Below, in pieces: positions 1 through 33,400 of a stretch of 64,000 nucleotides of DNA (its first letter is position 1; every line of letters begins with the position of its first letter). A program made the position numbers and the translations under genes. Under the pieces are notes generated by a model that saw only the letters and a program-made list of their open reading frames with translations, did not search any database and was not told where the DNA came from. Location: positions 1 to 64,000 of the forward strand of contig JAVSCG010000040.1 of assembly GCA_037367355.1 (NCBI GenBank). Reading direction: 5' to 3'. This stretch comes from Neoscytalidium dimidiatum. Taxonomy: Eukaryota; Ascomycota; Dothideomycetes; Botryosphaeriales; Botryosphaeriaceae.

Positions 1-20773
<20,773 letters not shown>

Positions 20774-20787
20774 TTATTTATTTTTTT

Positions 20788-20877
20788 CTAGTCCCTCATT
20801 ATAAAGGGCCTGTCCCGGTTGGGACCTTTTCGGTCCCATATTTTTTATTATAAAAAAATATGGGAAAAAAGAGTAGT
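20788..20877. repeat. Double-hairpin element upstream of cox1
   Basis: 'ctagtccctcattataaaggg', then 'gtcccggttgggacc', then an AT stem closed by 'cccata...tatggg', ending 'agagtag'. It may have split the original cox1 leader or start region. Confidence 0.75.
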
Positions 20878-21038
20878 ATAAAGGTTTTTGTGCGTAGTGA
20901 TATAAATAGATGTATTATTTTGAATACATTGTATTCGCTCACAACTATAAAATATAAAAATTATTGCTACTCTATTCATCTTTATAAAATAATTTAATAA
21001 AAATATATAATCTTTATATAAAATTAAAAACATATAAT

Positions 21039-21109
21039 ATTCTTATCCAAGACTCGAACTTGGATCTAGATATTAGAAGTATCCTGCTTTACCATTAAGC
21101 TAATAAGAG
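21039..21109 (-). tRNA. trnR: tRNA-Arg (anticodon TCT)
   Basis: Cloverleaf on the minus strand: acceptor CTCTTAT/ATAAGAA (first pair C-A mismatched), D-stem GCTT/AAGC, anticodon arm GGATA-CTTCTAA-TATCT, T-arm CCAAG-TTCGAGT-CTTGG. The anticodon TCT reads AGA/AGG. It is about 93% identical to the tRNA-Ile at 58244, which is exceptional for different acceptors. Confidence 0.85.
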
Positions 21110-21497
21110 TTTATCCTTCCTTCCTTTAAAAGAAAATTTTTGTACTGTTAAACAAATATAGTTTATTAAAAAAAAATTTTTTTTTTTTGGAAGACATTAT
21201 AAAATAATATATTATTGTATTGTTTAAAAAAAGAGGGGTTAATTACTTAAAAACTTAATTTGTTACTTTTTTATTTAGTTAAATTATCATTTAACTAAGG
21301 GTTTTATAAGTGAAATAAAATAATAGAAGTATAAATAAACATAGATATATTTATAATAATTTTATTATTAAAAAAATAATAGTTATTTTTTAATGTATAT
21401 ATTTCTCGTTAGGCAGCTATGCAACAAAAAGGAAAAAATGTATAATTATAGATAAAAACCAAAGATAAGTATTAATAAATTATTAATATATACTTGC
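21110..21497. other. AT-rich spacer between tRNA-Arg and the cob 3' duplicate
   Basis: No gene seen. Contains an A/T stem at about 21167-21192 and a run of AT repeats. Confidence 0.6.
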
Positions 21498-21790
21498 TTA
21501 TTTTTTTAAAGATAATTCAACTAAACTATTTTCTAATAAACTTACAGCAGAAACTATAATTAAGAAATGAGCAAAATAGTAAGTACATGCTTGACCTAAT
21601 TCTATAAATGAAGATTCAACATGTTTAGCACCTATTACCATTAACATTAAAAAGTCAGCTACAAAAATGAAAAAGGCTATTTTACTTAAAAGTCTAAACT
21701 GTATACCACGAGAACGACCTAGATCTGTAAATGGCATAACTAACAATATTAAAATAGCTGAGAACATTGCTATTACACTTTCTGCTATAA
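21498..21790 (-). pseudogene. Duplicate 3' end of cob
   Basis: Encodes [12 protein letters not shown] through [13 protein letters not shown] and a stop, matching the last 85 codons of cob exon 6. Several otherwise conserved positions differ (P-L-T-D-L to P-F-T-D-L, Q-L-C-T-V-Y to Q-A-C-T-Y). Homology starts abruptly about 21780. The order working 3' end / decayed HEG / second 3' end parallels nad3. Confidence 0.88.
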
Positions 21791-22930
21791 ACGAGAAATG
21801 AGAAAAGAGAAAAGGGACAATAGGAATTTAATCTATTAAACTTTTTAGATGATTATCTAAAATAAGATGACAATAAGATACTGCAGCAGCCAGAGCTTTC
21901 TCTGGTAAATCAAAAAATGAAAATGTAAACTGTTTAATAGATTGTTTAGGAACAATCTTATTAGATAAAATCACCCGTCAGGTAATTTGTTGACCAGATT
22001 GGTCATTTCTACCTTTCACAAGTTGGACGACCAGATAAACAATCCGCTTCTATCTTGTCAAAGTAAGAATTGGCAATCTTAATTCACTCTTCTAAAGATT
22101 TATCACGACTATGGTCATAATTCAATACAAGGGTTAGAAGAGCGACCATACCTTTTCTATAAGTATGTACTCCTGCAAAATGTAGCTTAAAAAATCAATT
22201 AAAGTTTTCATAGTATCTGTTCGTCAATAATCTAAAGGTAAACTAGCTTTAAATAAAGGAATTAAATTTGATATTGCTTTAACTTCCTCTATTGAAAGCA
22301 TAAACATACCACTCTTTTTATGAGTGTAGATAGTATTAATACCCATATTTTTGAAAAAGGCAGCAAACATTTTAAACATATGATCTTTGCTTTTATGGGT
22401 CTTTTGAGGGAAAAGCAAAGTAGGAATAATATTAATACCATCATAAAACACATGACGTATTCTTATAAAAATAGAACCATCTCCTAAAATAAAACCAAGT
22501 AAAAATAAAAAAGTAGGTATATTAGGATTATCCAAATAAACTTTTACTTTTTCAGATAGAGAGAGAAATATTAACAATATTTCAGCCAAATTTAAGCAAT
22601 AAATCTTCTAATTTAATCTTACACTCTCTGCCTGAAGCAGATAAAGAATATACCAATTTAATAAGATTTATCTTAGAGTTATCATCCTGTTTAAGTACAA
22701 ATATGTCAGCTAATTTAAAGACTATATATTTTTCTCCGTAAAGTAAAGAAAAATATTTAGTTGTTATAAACTCTAAATCATTTCAACTCTCACAAACATA
22801 TTTAATATATATTTTACCTGAAAGAGTTGAAGTTGCAAAAACTTTACCTCTTTTATCTAATTCAAAATAAAGTCTTACAAAAAAAATCTAAAGCTCCATT
22901 AAAAAAATTTTGTCCTAATACCTGAAGGTA
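21791..22930 (-). pseudogene. Decayed LAGLIDADG gene before the cob 3' duplicate
   Basis: Pieces in several frames align with the ORF of cob intron 5. The clearest is 22589-22224 with F-L-L-G-F-I-L-G-D-G-S-I, then I-I-P-T-L-L-F and I-S-N-L-I-P-L-F-K. At least three frameshifts, near T/A runs at about 22885, 22595 and 22190, separate it from an N-terminal piece and a C-terminal piece (H-T-Y-R-K-G-M-V-A-L-L). Non-functional. Confidence 0.75.
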
Positions 22931-22975
22931 TTTCCCTTAAGAAATACCTTCAGGTATTTCCCTTAAGAAATAGGC
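22915..22975. repeat. Tandem/inverted repeat
   Basis: 'ccttcaggtatttccctta' occurs twice in tandem, preceded by its inverse ('ctgaaggtatttccc'). It forms a stem-loop right upstream of the decayed HEG. Confidence 0.7.
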
Positions 22976-23029
22976 CCAACATTTAATTTATTTTTTCTGA
23001 AACTAATAAGTTTTTCATTTTAATTTTAC

Positions 23030-23560
23030 ACTTACACTTAATCTCAGCCCATGGACCTCATTATTTTTCTTGTAGTAACCTAGTTTAACTTCTAGGACCT
23101 TCATGATCAGGCGAAGTGGCTGGCACTGTACACCCTTCACCACACTTCTCACGACTCCAAGACTTAACCTAGCATTAACATACAATAATTTATTAGTAAT
23201 TACTACGATCTACCCTTTATAATACTTTAGATTACTTGTGCCTTTCAGATGGGACCCTGCTTTCTTACACACCTACAAGCCACAGCTACTGGAACCAAGT
23301 ATACAGGTAGTTAACTGGAGACTCATCCTACTCCTATACGCACCTTATCGTCTAGTACCTCTTACTAAGTAAAGATACTCTTTAATAGTGTCATGACTAT
23401 AGAGTGATCACTCAACTTGACCCTATAAACCTCCGTTTTGGCGCAGTGAGCTGGAAGGTGGCATCTCTTTTAAGGCAAACCATTTCTTCTTTGGATATAC
23501 CAAAATCTTATCAAATTAACTTATATTTAGATATAAAATTAATATAACTAGTTAAACCCG
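23030..23560 (-). other. GC-richer non-coding region, possible structured RNA
   Basis: About 450 bases with balanced base composition, in contrast to the AT-rich surroundings, and with no long reading frame on either strand. Compatible with a catalytic or structural RNA, or a relic of a lost intron core. I could not match RNase P RNA, rRNA or group II domain V signatures. Confidence 0.4.
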
Positions 23561-23563
23561 CGT

Positions 23564-23631
23564 TGGAGATAATAGGAATCGAACCTATAATATACATAGA
23601 TATTACAACCAACACCTTAATATAATCCTCC
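23564..23631 (-). tRNA. tRNA-like gene, acceptor identity unresolved
   Basis: The 3' half is convincing: T-arm ATAGG-TTCGATT-CCTAT followed by TATCTCC-A. The 5' acceptor GGAGGAT pairs fully only in its first four or five positions. An anticodon arm can be drawn but is ambiguous. Either a tRNA with an imperfect acceptor stem or a tRNA-like remnant; similar 3' halves occur at 37873, 38466, 39994 and 48811. Confidence 0.45.
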
Positions 23632-23639
23632 ACTGTTAT

Positions 23640-24085
23640 CTACTGATCTTTCTTTTTATATGTTTATATATATATCCACAAAGTGTTACCTTACTCAAGG
23701 TAAAATTTAATTCAAACATAACAAATTTGGATATATTTATTTGAGAAACATTCTTAAAAAAAAAAATACCTTCCAATAAATTAATAGTGTAAAATACTAA
23801 TTTATTGCAGCAGTTATACCTCAAGCTTGTACTAGCAAATGAAATGTCTACAAAAATACTTATAATCCAGGATATTGGATTACAGGCAGGTCTGCCTAAA
23901 TGACCCGGCTCCCGATTGTAGGACACCAGAGGGTAGCTAAGTAGGCGTTCTCAGTTAAACAATTGAAAACAATATCTATTGAGGAAGCTCAAATAAGAAC
24001 AGGGTAATGCGAAAACGCACCAATTAGATAGCCTATAATACAATACAATTGTATTGATATTTCTTTTTATATGTTTATATATATA
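23640..24085. other. Spacer downstream of cob
   Basis: No recognisable gene. The string 'tttctttttatatgtttatatatata' type sequence just 3' of the cob stop (24060) recurs at 23648, so the cob 3' flank has been partly duplicated. Confidence 0.6.
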
Positions 24086-24473
24086 CTATTTTATTTTAGA
24101 AGAAATAGAAAGTTCAATTAATGAATTTTCTAATAAACTTACAGTAGGAACTATAATTAAGAAATGAGCAAAATAATATACAGTACACAATTGACCTAAC
24201 TCTATATACGGACTTTCAACATGTTTAGCTCCTAATACCATTAACATTAGGAAATCTGTAACAAAGATAAAGAAAGCAATTTTACTTAGTGGTCTAAATT
24301 GTATACCACGAGAACGAGATAAATCTGTTAACGGCATAACTAATAGTATTAGAATAGCAGAAAACATTGCAACGACACCTGCCAATTTATTAGGAATAGA
24401 TCTTAATATTGCATAGAATGGAAGAAGGTACCATTCAGGTACAATAGCAGGAGGAGTTTGCATAGGATTAGCC
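24086..24473 (-). CDS. cob: cob exon 6
   Basis: Encodes [15 protein letters not shown] through the C-terminus, ending I-S-S-K-I-K and TAG at 24086-24088. Contains the P-E-W-Y quinol-site motif. Confidence 0.94.
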
Positions 24474-27400
24474 CAGATACACCTCAGGGAAGGGTGTTAT
24501 TTTATGTTCTATATTTAAAAAAAGAATTACAAAAGGAGTGAAGGAATAACTGCAAACCTGCGAAATAAAAATATTATCGCAACACGCAGAAAAAAAAGAA
24601 GGGTAGTACTCAAGTAAACATACGGATTAAAAGAATTCTTAATTTACAACTAAATATTATAAAAATTTAAAAACTATTAATTCAATTTGAAAGAATTTTA
24701 TCTCTAAATTGTACAGCTGAGACAAAAGCTTTATCTTGTCCACCACAGGTTGAACACATGAATGCCTTATTAGATTTAGGCAGTTTTAATGTAGAAGGGA
24801 AACGCACCTGTCAACCCCTAATCACTTTATTTGTAGTATATATAGGGGAGATATAATATTCCCCTCAATCTCTACGATCAGAAACTGCCTTCAACCAAAC
24901 ATCTAGACGACCTATCCAAACCTCCTTATCCATAAAGCGCTCATTAACACCACTATATATTTTATCAATAAGTGCATTAAGCCCAAAATAAGTATGGTGG
25001 CCTCCCGATCTAATCAACTGTTTTACTCAAGCTAATAAGTTAAAACTATCGCTTTTTCAATATAAAAAGTGTGAGTATTCTTTTAATAACGGTAATAAAG
25101 AATTAAAAACATTATCTAAACCTTTAACAGTTAAAGTGAAAGTTTTAGTACTTTTAGCTAAAGAAGCCTTTATACCTTTACTTTTTAAGGTGTTAGTCAT
25201 TTTTTCCATTATTTGCTTATTAGATTCAACATTAGATTGTATGATATTAAATAAAGGAATAATGACTATAGTGCTATTTTTCTGTTTCCACTCTAACTTT
25301 AAATGTAAAGTACCATCACCTAAAAAGAATCCTAAAACAAATAAAAAACAGGGAGAAATTTTATTTTCGGGATAAGAAATATTAGGTAATTTTTTTAATA
25401 AACCTGAATCTAGGTTAAGGGAAGCTAATTTATCTTCAATACTTAATTTATAACGAGAAGAATAAGCAGTCAAGGAATAAGCAATACTTATCAATAAAAC
25501 TTTGTACATATTATCTGAATTTTTTTTAATTAAATTCTTTAATTCATAAATTTTTTTTAATTTATGTATGGCTTGAAATTTTGCACCATAAAGCATATAA
25601 AAATATGGAACAAAAATAGAAAAGAATGTATCTCAACCCGATAATCTATATATTATAACAAATTTACCCATACTATTTAAAGATATATTAAAAGTACCTT
25701 TCTTGGATAAATACTTATCCAATCTAAGGAGAAATTTTACACTTTCCTCAGATAACAACTGGGTAGCTGTACAAGTAGGATAAAAATTTAACCCAGATCT
25801 AAAAATACCACCTATGTAACCTTCCGCTTGTCAAAACCCGTTAGCGAGTATACAGAATTCTTTGTCCGTACCTTTACCTAAATAATTAAAATTATTTTTG
25901 AAGGTTAATAATCAACCCTTTACTTCAGAAAGGGTCATTTCTTTATTTCCTAATTTACCTTTAGTAGTCGATTTAACCTTATCAGGTTTAATTAGAGTTG
26001 ATTGCTTCTGAAATATAGAAAAATCACTTTCAGTCTTTAAACAAGTATAGAAAGTAAATAAATAACAGATACGCCTAAGGCTTTATCCCTAAATAAGTTT
26101 AAACTATCCATTTAACGGAAACCATAAAAGTTTCCTGCATTCTTTCGAATGGGGCTTGACTATATCTTAAGCACCATATAAATATGATGCCAACCAACAT
26201 CTAGTCGATGAACTGCACACCTTCCCTCCTTATATGTCTTAAAAAAGGTAGGGGGAAATAGGTGCTTGGCTGCGGATTACCCATTTATCACACATTGCGA
26301 TAATCAATTTCGATTTTACCATACCACGAGTCATTACCTGTGCCACAAACTGTGTTACCACGTTTGTTTGGTTGAGAATTGCTTTAGGGACTTCCCGACA
26401 ATTTGATGGTTTGTTGCCAGAAGTTCATTCTAACAGTAACTAAAGTTCTCTCTAATTACATAATTTTCACTATCACCTAAAACATTAGGCATAAAGAAAA
26501 CAAATACAGATAATACTATAATAAATAAGAAGATTGTGATTAAATCTTTAAATATGAAATAAGGAGCAAAAGGTAATCTATCATAGTTACCTGAAACACC
26601 TAAAGGGTTACCTGCGAAAAAGAAAAATTTCCGACTGTACATTAAGCATCAAATAAATTGACACCCACCAGTGACCCAGTCTGTAGCGATCATTTATTTA
26701 AACATTAGGATTAATATAACCGACGGTCTTGTATTAATCAAAGTATTAATATTTTAACCGTTTTCACTAGCATTGCCAAACCATTATACCTTAAAAAGAG
26801 TATATAATAATTTAAGTCTCCCGTCGGAGACTTAGAGATTAAATATTTAATCTCTCGACTATTTATATATATATATTATAATCCTAATTTGTAGTGCATA
26901 CTAGGAACCATATAAGGTAATACCAATTCTTTTAATAAAGTAATAGATTCCTGTTTAATATATAATTGATAATTACCATTATTTTTTTGTAATGAACAAC
27001 ATAAATTATACTTGGTATATAAAGCTGATGATAATAATTCTACTTCTTCTTTTGTAAAACTATTAGTTGCAATTCTAACACCCGGATTTTTCCATGTACC
27101 ATCATCCATGATTCAAATAGCTAAAGCTAAAGGTGTCAACAAATTAGCAATATTTGCGGGTATTACTTTTTTCTTATTGTTATTATAAAAAGTTTTATAT
27201 AATCACAATAAACTTGTAAATCTATAAGTACCAAAACGATAATACTCTAATACTTTATCACCTGTTTTTTGTGTGTAAATTACAGGTAAAAGGTTAGAAC
27301 AATAACCTCTTGTATTAAAAAAATTGTGTAACCAAAAAATATAATCCTTACGCACTACACTCTGTCTAAATCTAAATCTTACACCTCCACTCTCTTCACG

Positions 27401-30400
27401 CTCTCCAAAACCATCACCTAACAATGAACCAACCAACACGGAGATAACATCTTGATTATGTGGACCTATTCTTTTTACGGCTTTAACGTTAGGTAATATA
27501 AAACTTAAGCTTGCTTTAAGTAAGGTAGATGTAGATTTCATATATATAAATTTAGGGCCAGTAAATAACCACCCTGCGCTATCATGTAATGCAATTAAAT
27601 GCATTAAAGCTAATGCCGCTAAAACAAATGGTAATACAAAATGTAATGAGAAGAATCTATTTAAAGTGGCATTGTTTACAGAGAATCCCCCTCAAATAAC
27701 GATGTGATATAGATAAATTTAAATATCTAAAAAAACCTCACGGTTCTCTCTAGACTATGTTACCAACCTTTTTTACATATTTTTATATATATATATATAA
27801 ATAACCAAAAATAGGTTAAGGTTGTGAGGCACTCGTGTCCAGATTATTGTCGGCATACTCACTGGTTAGTCGTTGAACGTTCTTTGATATATTATTAACC
27901 CAATATCAAATTTCGCTGCAGATATTATTAATCAACGGAGGAAGGTTGAATATTAATATGTCTCTGCAATTCACCTCTATTTACCTCTAAGACATTACTG
28001 TCTTAAGGAGCCTACTGATTGCAAAAATAAGAATCTCTACCATTTATGACCTAAACTAATCAGGAAAATTAAGTCCTCCATAACGTTCAGAATTACGTAA
28101 ATTCTCTAATCACGCTGAATATTGAATTCCTTTAAGTCCTATTAAAGGATGGTGACCTGAGAAAGAGAAAAAATTTATAACATTTTGTATGTCCGCTTTA
28201 TAACTTACACTAAATTGAACATATAACGAGTTATCTACACTAATTTTACGTGTAGTATTGAAAACTAATTTAAATGCTTCAAATAATGGCATATGTAATC
28301 TTTGTTTAATCTGGAAACAAGCATCTTTGTTAGATTTGACAAAGAATGATCCTTCGGCGGCAACAAAACCAACTAATCAATCTTTAAGGAAAGGCAAATT
28401 AAAATAACCCTTAGCACCAGCCCCTCCGGGGCGTGGTGCCTCCCCCCTCTGGGGGGAAGCACTATTAAGTAAAGCTTGTAATTCTGGAACAGTTTTAGGA
28501 ATTTGAGAATATGATTTTATACCCTCTACTATAATTTGAAGAGCTTTATAAAACTGAGTTCTACGTGTCTCAGTTAAGAAATAAATACCGTGATAGATCA
28601 TTAATGGGAATAAAATTTCTTGTAAATCTGTTTTAGAAAATATCAATCTAGCACTAGGACTCTTAAGATTAGGGTAAGTAGAAAGTTTACCTATTTTTAA
28701 AACTGATTGAATATAGTTAAGAATAGCTATATCATCAATATGGACAGAGATTACTAATTTAATACCTAAAAAATCTTTTCTAGTATTATTTATTAAAATA
28801 TATCCATCCCCGTCAATAAATCCAACTAAGAAAGCAATAAAAGATTTGGGTATAGAAAGATATTCAGATTCAGACAATCATTTTGATCTATTAGCACGTG
28901 ATTTCAAATTAGTAATTCCAAGTTTAGGTAAAACATTATTTCCTGATTTTAAGGGGGCACAAACGGATAGAGCAGAGTACAATGCAAAACCAGTGATCTT
29001 TGACTCAACTATATCTTGTCCAACTCAAGGTATAGCACTCATTAAGTTAGTAATACAAAAAATTATTTATAAAAACCTTGTACAATAATAACTGGCGATT
29101 GTTTTATAATAACAAAATAGTGAGATATAATTATATGAAAAAACATCTTTATCTCAGTGTTACGTCTGAGGAAAGAGAATAATTTAGTGAAGACTCTATT
29201 GAACCAGGAGGAGCGTAAGCTCTGATTCTTTTAACTGATTGAGCAACGGTTAAACCTTCTTTATTTCTAACCGGTTTACCATCGTTCAATCTTTGTGTTA
29301 TAATATTATTACTTACATGGAGAGCTTTAGCACAAGAGATTCCATTAGTAAAATAATTAATAGAACAATTTAAAAAAGTAGCTTGAATAATATAGGTAGA
29401 TCTTATATATTTCTTTTCATGAATTATCATAGCTCTACCTTCATAATCTATATTTATTAAAGGTTCTGATTTAATCAGAAGACGCAATTCTGATTTTACA
29501 GACTCATCTAATCTAAAAGGATTAGAATTAGTTGATAATCTATTGTTATTCATAGTATCCCCTAATTTAATTATCAATTCTTTACCTTTCTCTGTTAGAT
29601 GTTTACCCTCTAATATTAAAAAGGCAATTGTTCTAAAATCAAGATAGTCTTTGTATTTTTTAGTCATAAACTGTAAACTATCAAAATAAGGTATTAGTAT
29701 ATTACATAAATAATCGATCTGTGATATCTCTAGAACAGAAATAGGTTTATTATTCCCTCTTACTTTCTTATCACTAATATTAATTAATTTAGTAGCACTA
29801 CCTAATATATAAGAGGGTTTGTCCAATAAACTAAGAAGAAATTCTCTTATTTTTTCTAAGACTAATCTATTAACCTTAGTAGTAACAAGAGATATACGAG
29901 GAGACATATCATGTTTATTTAAATAAAATGATCCGTCACCTTCTAATAAACCAACTAAATAATTACCTGTGATACGTATGTGGTGATTATTTGGTAAATT
30001 AACATTTACCCTTTTATCATTCATACTATCTTTAATATTAATAATATTAAAGTACAAATCTTGTAAATTAACCTCACTAGATTTTCGAAATTTAAACATA
30101 AAAAATGCATTTTTAAAGTCCAAATAATCTAGATGTTTTGTAGTATTTAATGTAAATTGTTCAAACAGAGGTATCAATTTAGATTCAATATCACTTAATT
30201 GAGATATAGTATATACTACTAAATCCCTCTCAGTATTTAGTCTACCACAACCTAAAGTAGTTTTTATAAGCTCTAGAATAGCCCTATCATCTTTATGTAA
30301 AGTAATTCTGAACACAAATTCAAAGCCTGTAACACCTCCTTGTTTATTTTTACGCACTCTAATCAAAAAATTAGATTCTGCTTCACATATACCTACAAAC

Positions 30401-33400
30401 CATTCAATAAACTTAATATTTATTGATGGTTTTTTTACTTCATGGGAACCCTTATTTTCATTATAAAGTTTAGATGAAAATTTAAAGGGAACAATTAAAG
30501 AAGTAATACACTGACCTTTATACATACAACCCTGTCTCATATCGTCTTAAAAATGTACAGACGGTATTTTTTTTTTCTAAGCACTAGTAGAGACAATTAT
30601 AGAAAAAAAAAACGAGAATCGGAAAATTTTACACAGTATTTTTGTATAATATCCTTAAGTATATTAAGGATTAAAGGTTACCTTTAATTTATTTAAGGGA
30701 TCGGACTATATCTTTACCTATATTAGCTATAATTTACATTATATATTATAAGCTAAAAGGTATATCACGTGTAGTCTCTGAGGACCCAACTACGTATATT
30801 GTAAGCTGGTTTCCTGCTGATTGTTCTAAGCTATGTATTGTTAAATAACACAATTATAATGAATTAGATGTTTCCAGCATATAGTGATATTTTTAAACAG
30901 CTATTACTATCTTAACTGTTGCACCCCACAAACTCATTTGACCATAAGGCAAGACATATCCTAAGAAAGCTGTAGCCATCATTAGTATTAATATCACAGT
31001 ACCTATAGCTCATACTAGTGTTCTAGGTGCTCTGTATGATCCATAATATAAACCTCTTCCTATATGTAAGTAAACTAAGAAGAAGAAAGCCGAAGCTGTA
31101 TTTGCGTGTAAGTAACGGATTAATCATCCGTTATTCACATCTCTCATAATATGTTCAACTGAGTTAAATGCTTCTAAAACACTAGGATTGTAATGCCAAA
31201 TTCTAGTATAATAACCTATTGCTTATATATTTCTATTTTAAATTAGATAACTCTTTTATTAATTTTTCTAATTCTGCGTCTCTTTGATCCGATCTTACCT
31301 GATCATTTAAAAGACAAACTATTTTTAATCAAGCTGAAAGCTGTAAAGCTTTATGGCCGGCTAAAGGATAATTATTAAAATGTGGAATTATTGTACTAAT
31401 GATTTCATCTTTAGTACGTAATCTATATCTGCTCATACCTTTAGTATCAGTATAAACATTACCTATTTTAAAGTAAGAAGCTATTAAATTTAATATTTGT
31501 AAATCTTGTGTTCTCTGACTTATTTCAAACACAAGAGAATAATCTTTAACTATTTTACCTACAGAACTTAAACGAGTTTTTGTAAAATACGTAAAAGAAC
31601 CTTCACCAGTAGCAAACCCAGATATTCAAAAAGGATTTAAGATTTGTACTGTATTTGAAACACTTAAGCCTAAAGAAGTTTCAAACTCTACTTTAGGTAA
31701 AGGACCTAATTGCCCTAATTTATCTAAAAGTGATTGAGATAAAGGTTTATTCAATTTATTTATTAAAGAAGCTAATTTTAAAAATCCAGGAATGTTAGTA
31801 TGAAGTTTATTATTAATAAGATTAAGTATTTCACAGAAATATGCAAAATTTAGACCTTTAGTTGTTTGTAAAGGATACTTATTAAAGTGAGCAATAATAA
31901 TATTAAGCTCTTGTCTTGATCTAACTCTAAACCGAGCATCTTTACCCACTACTGATACTGAACCTACAGAAAAGAAATTTTTAATTAAGTTTAATAACTC
32001 TAAATCTCTCACATGTAAAGTAATAATAAAACAAGGTTCTATAGTTCAACCTATAGCTGCTGTTTTTGATTTAAATATTGACATTGCAAAAGAACCTTCA
32101 GCGTCAACAAAACCAGTTACCCATCATGGATTTAAATACTTAGATTTACTTTGTTTATCCGTACTATAACATCTAACCTGTTTAACTTGACTTTTCTTTT
32201 TAACAAAAGAATTATAACGGTAATTTGATAATTTAGAATTAGAACGACCATCTATTAATAAAAAAACTAATGCTACAAAAATAGGAATAAATAAGTAATA
32301 ACCTGTATCTTATTTTTTTTCAAACAAGAATGGACTATATCTTCACATATTCATATGAATATTTATAAAATATGTGTCTTACTTTTAGTCTCTGAGGACC
32401 CAACTAATATTAAAATATTGGAAGGTTTCCTGCTGATTGTCCTAAATTAACAAAATTAATTGTTCAAAATATTTTTTGCTTCCTTCCGAAGGATAGGATA
32501 GCTACAATGAAGATATTTAGGATGTTCCAGCATATGGTAAGATTTTATAGCAACCCATTAATTGCTAGAGTTACACCTGTTACACCAAAGCTTAAGACAT
32601 AGCTCGGGTAAAAAACAAAGAACTGGTCTAAAATGGGTTGCTATAGCGACACACTATATATAGATACCAGAAATCTTCTCTGATATAGATTATTAGTACA
32701 TTATCTTCGCAGGGGAGGGGAAGGAAAAAATAAATAACTTTTCTATAGCATTTTTTATATTTCTTTTCTTTCATTTTGAAAGATAAGAAATATCCAAGTA
32801 GGCTTATATTATTACACCTAATACCCAGCTTCTGAAAAATCTAGAGTAAACCTACTAGTAGTATTTATAAGAAAACCCCTCTGGAAACAGGGGATAGAAA
32901 AAGATAAAACAACCTTTGCACTTTAACGTAAGTTAGATCAATCAAAAATAAAGAGAAAGAAGGAAAGGAAAGGAGAGAATAGGCGAGGCAGTAAGAGAAG
33001 ATATACCTATTATGTACCGTATTAAACTTTTTTAAAAGTAAATGTACCTATTACTTTACTTCGTATGGATATAGGTGCATTTTTGTTAATTCATCTTCCA
33101 ACTGATACTTTACTTACTCCAAAATAATCAGCACATTCTGCATTTGATTTAAATTTAAAAGATTTAGAATTACCTAAATCAGTAACTAAAACACTTGAAC
33201 CTATTTTATGCTTTATACCTGGTAAACCTTGAGAGTTCTTTTTTATAATTAATATACCAGATTGATCGGATTCAACATAATTACTAGCACTATTTAATAA
33301 AGCTATTATTTCCTTATTTATTTTATAGTCAAGTAACTTACGTTTAGTTCCCAATCTTGATTTTAATTTAGCTATAATAAGTTTTCCTTCAGGAAGATGA

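Larger units (their letters stand above)
27700..29002 (-). mobile_element. cob group I intron 3
   Basis: Interrupts V-E-F-I-W-G-G. The ORF is fused to exon 3; the core lies at about 27755-28050 ('gactatgttacc', 'ctggttagtcgttgaacg', 'cgctgca'). Confidence 0.88.

Noticed and set aside
23636..23926. Minus-strand open frame of 96 codons
   Set aside because: No domain, odd composition, covers the cob 3' flank repeat and abuts a tRNA-like gene; treated as chance.
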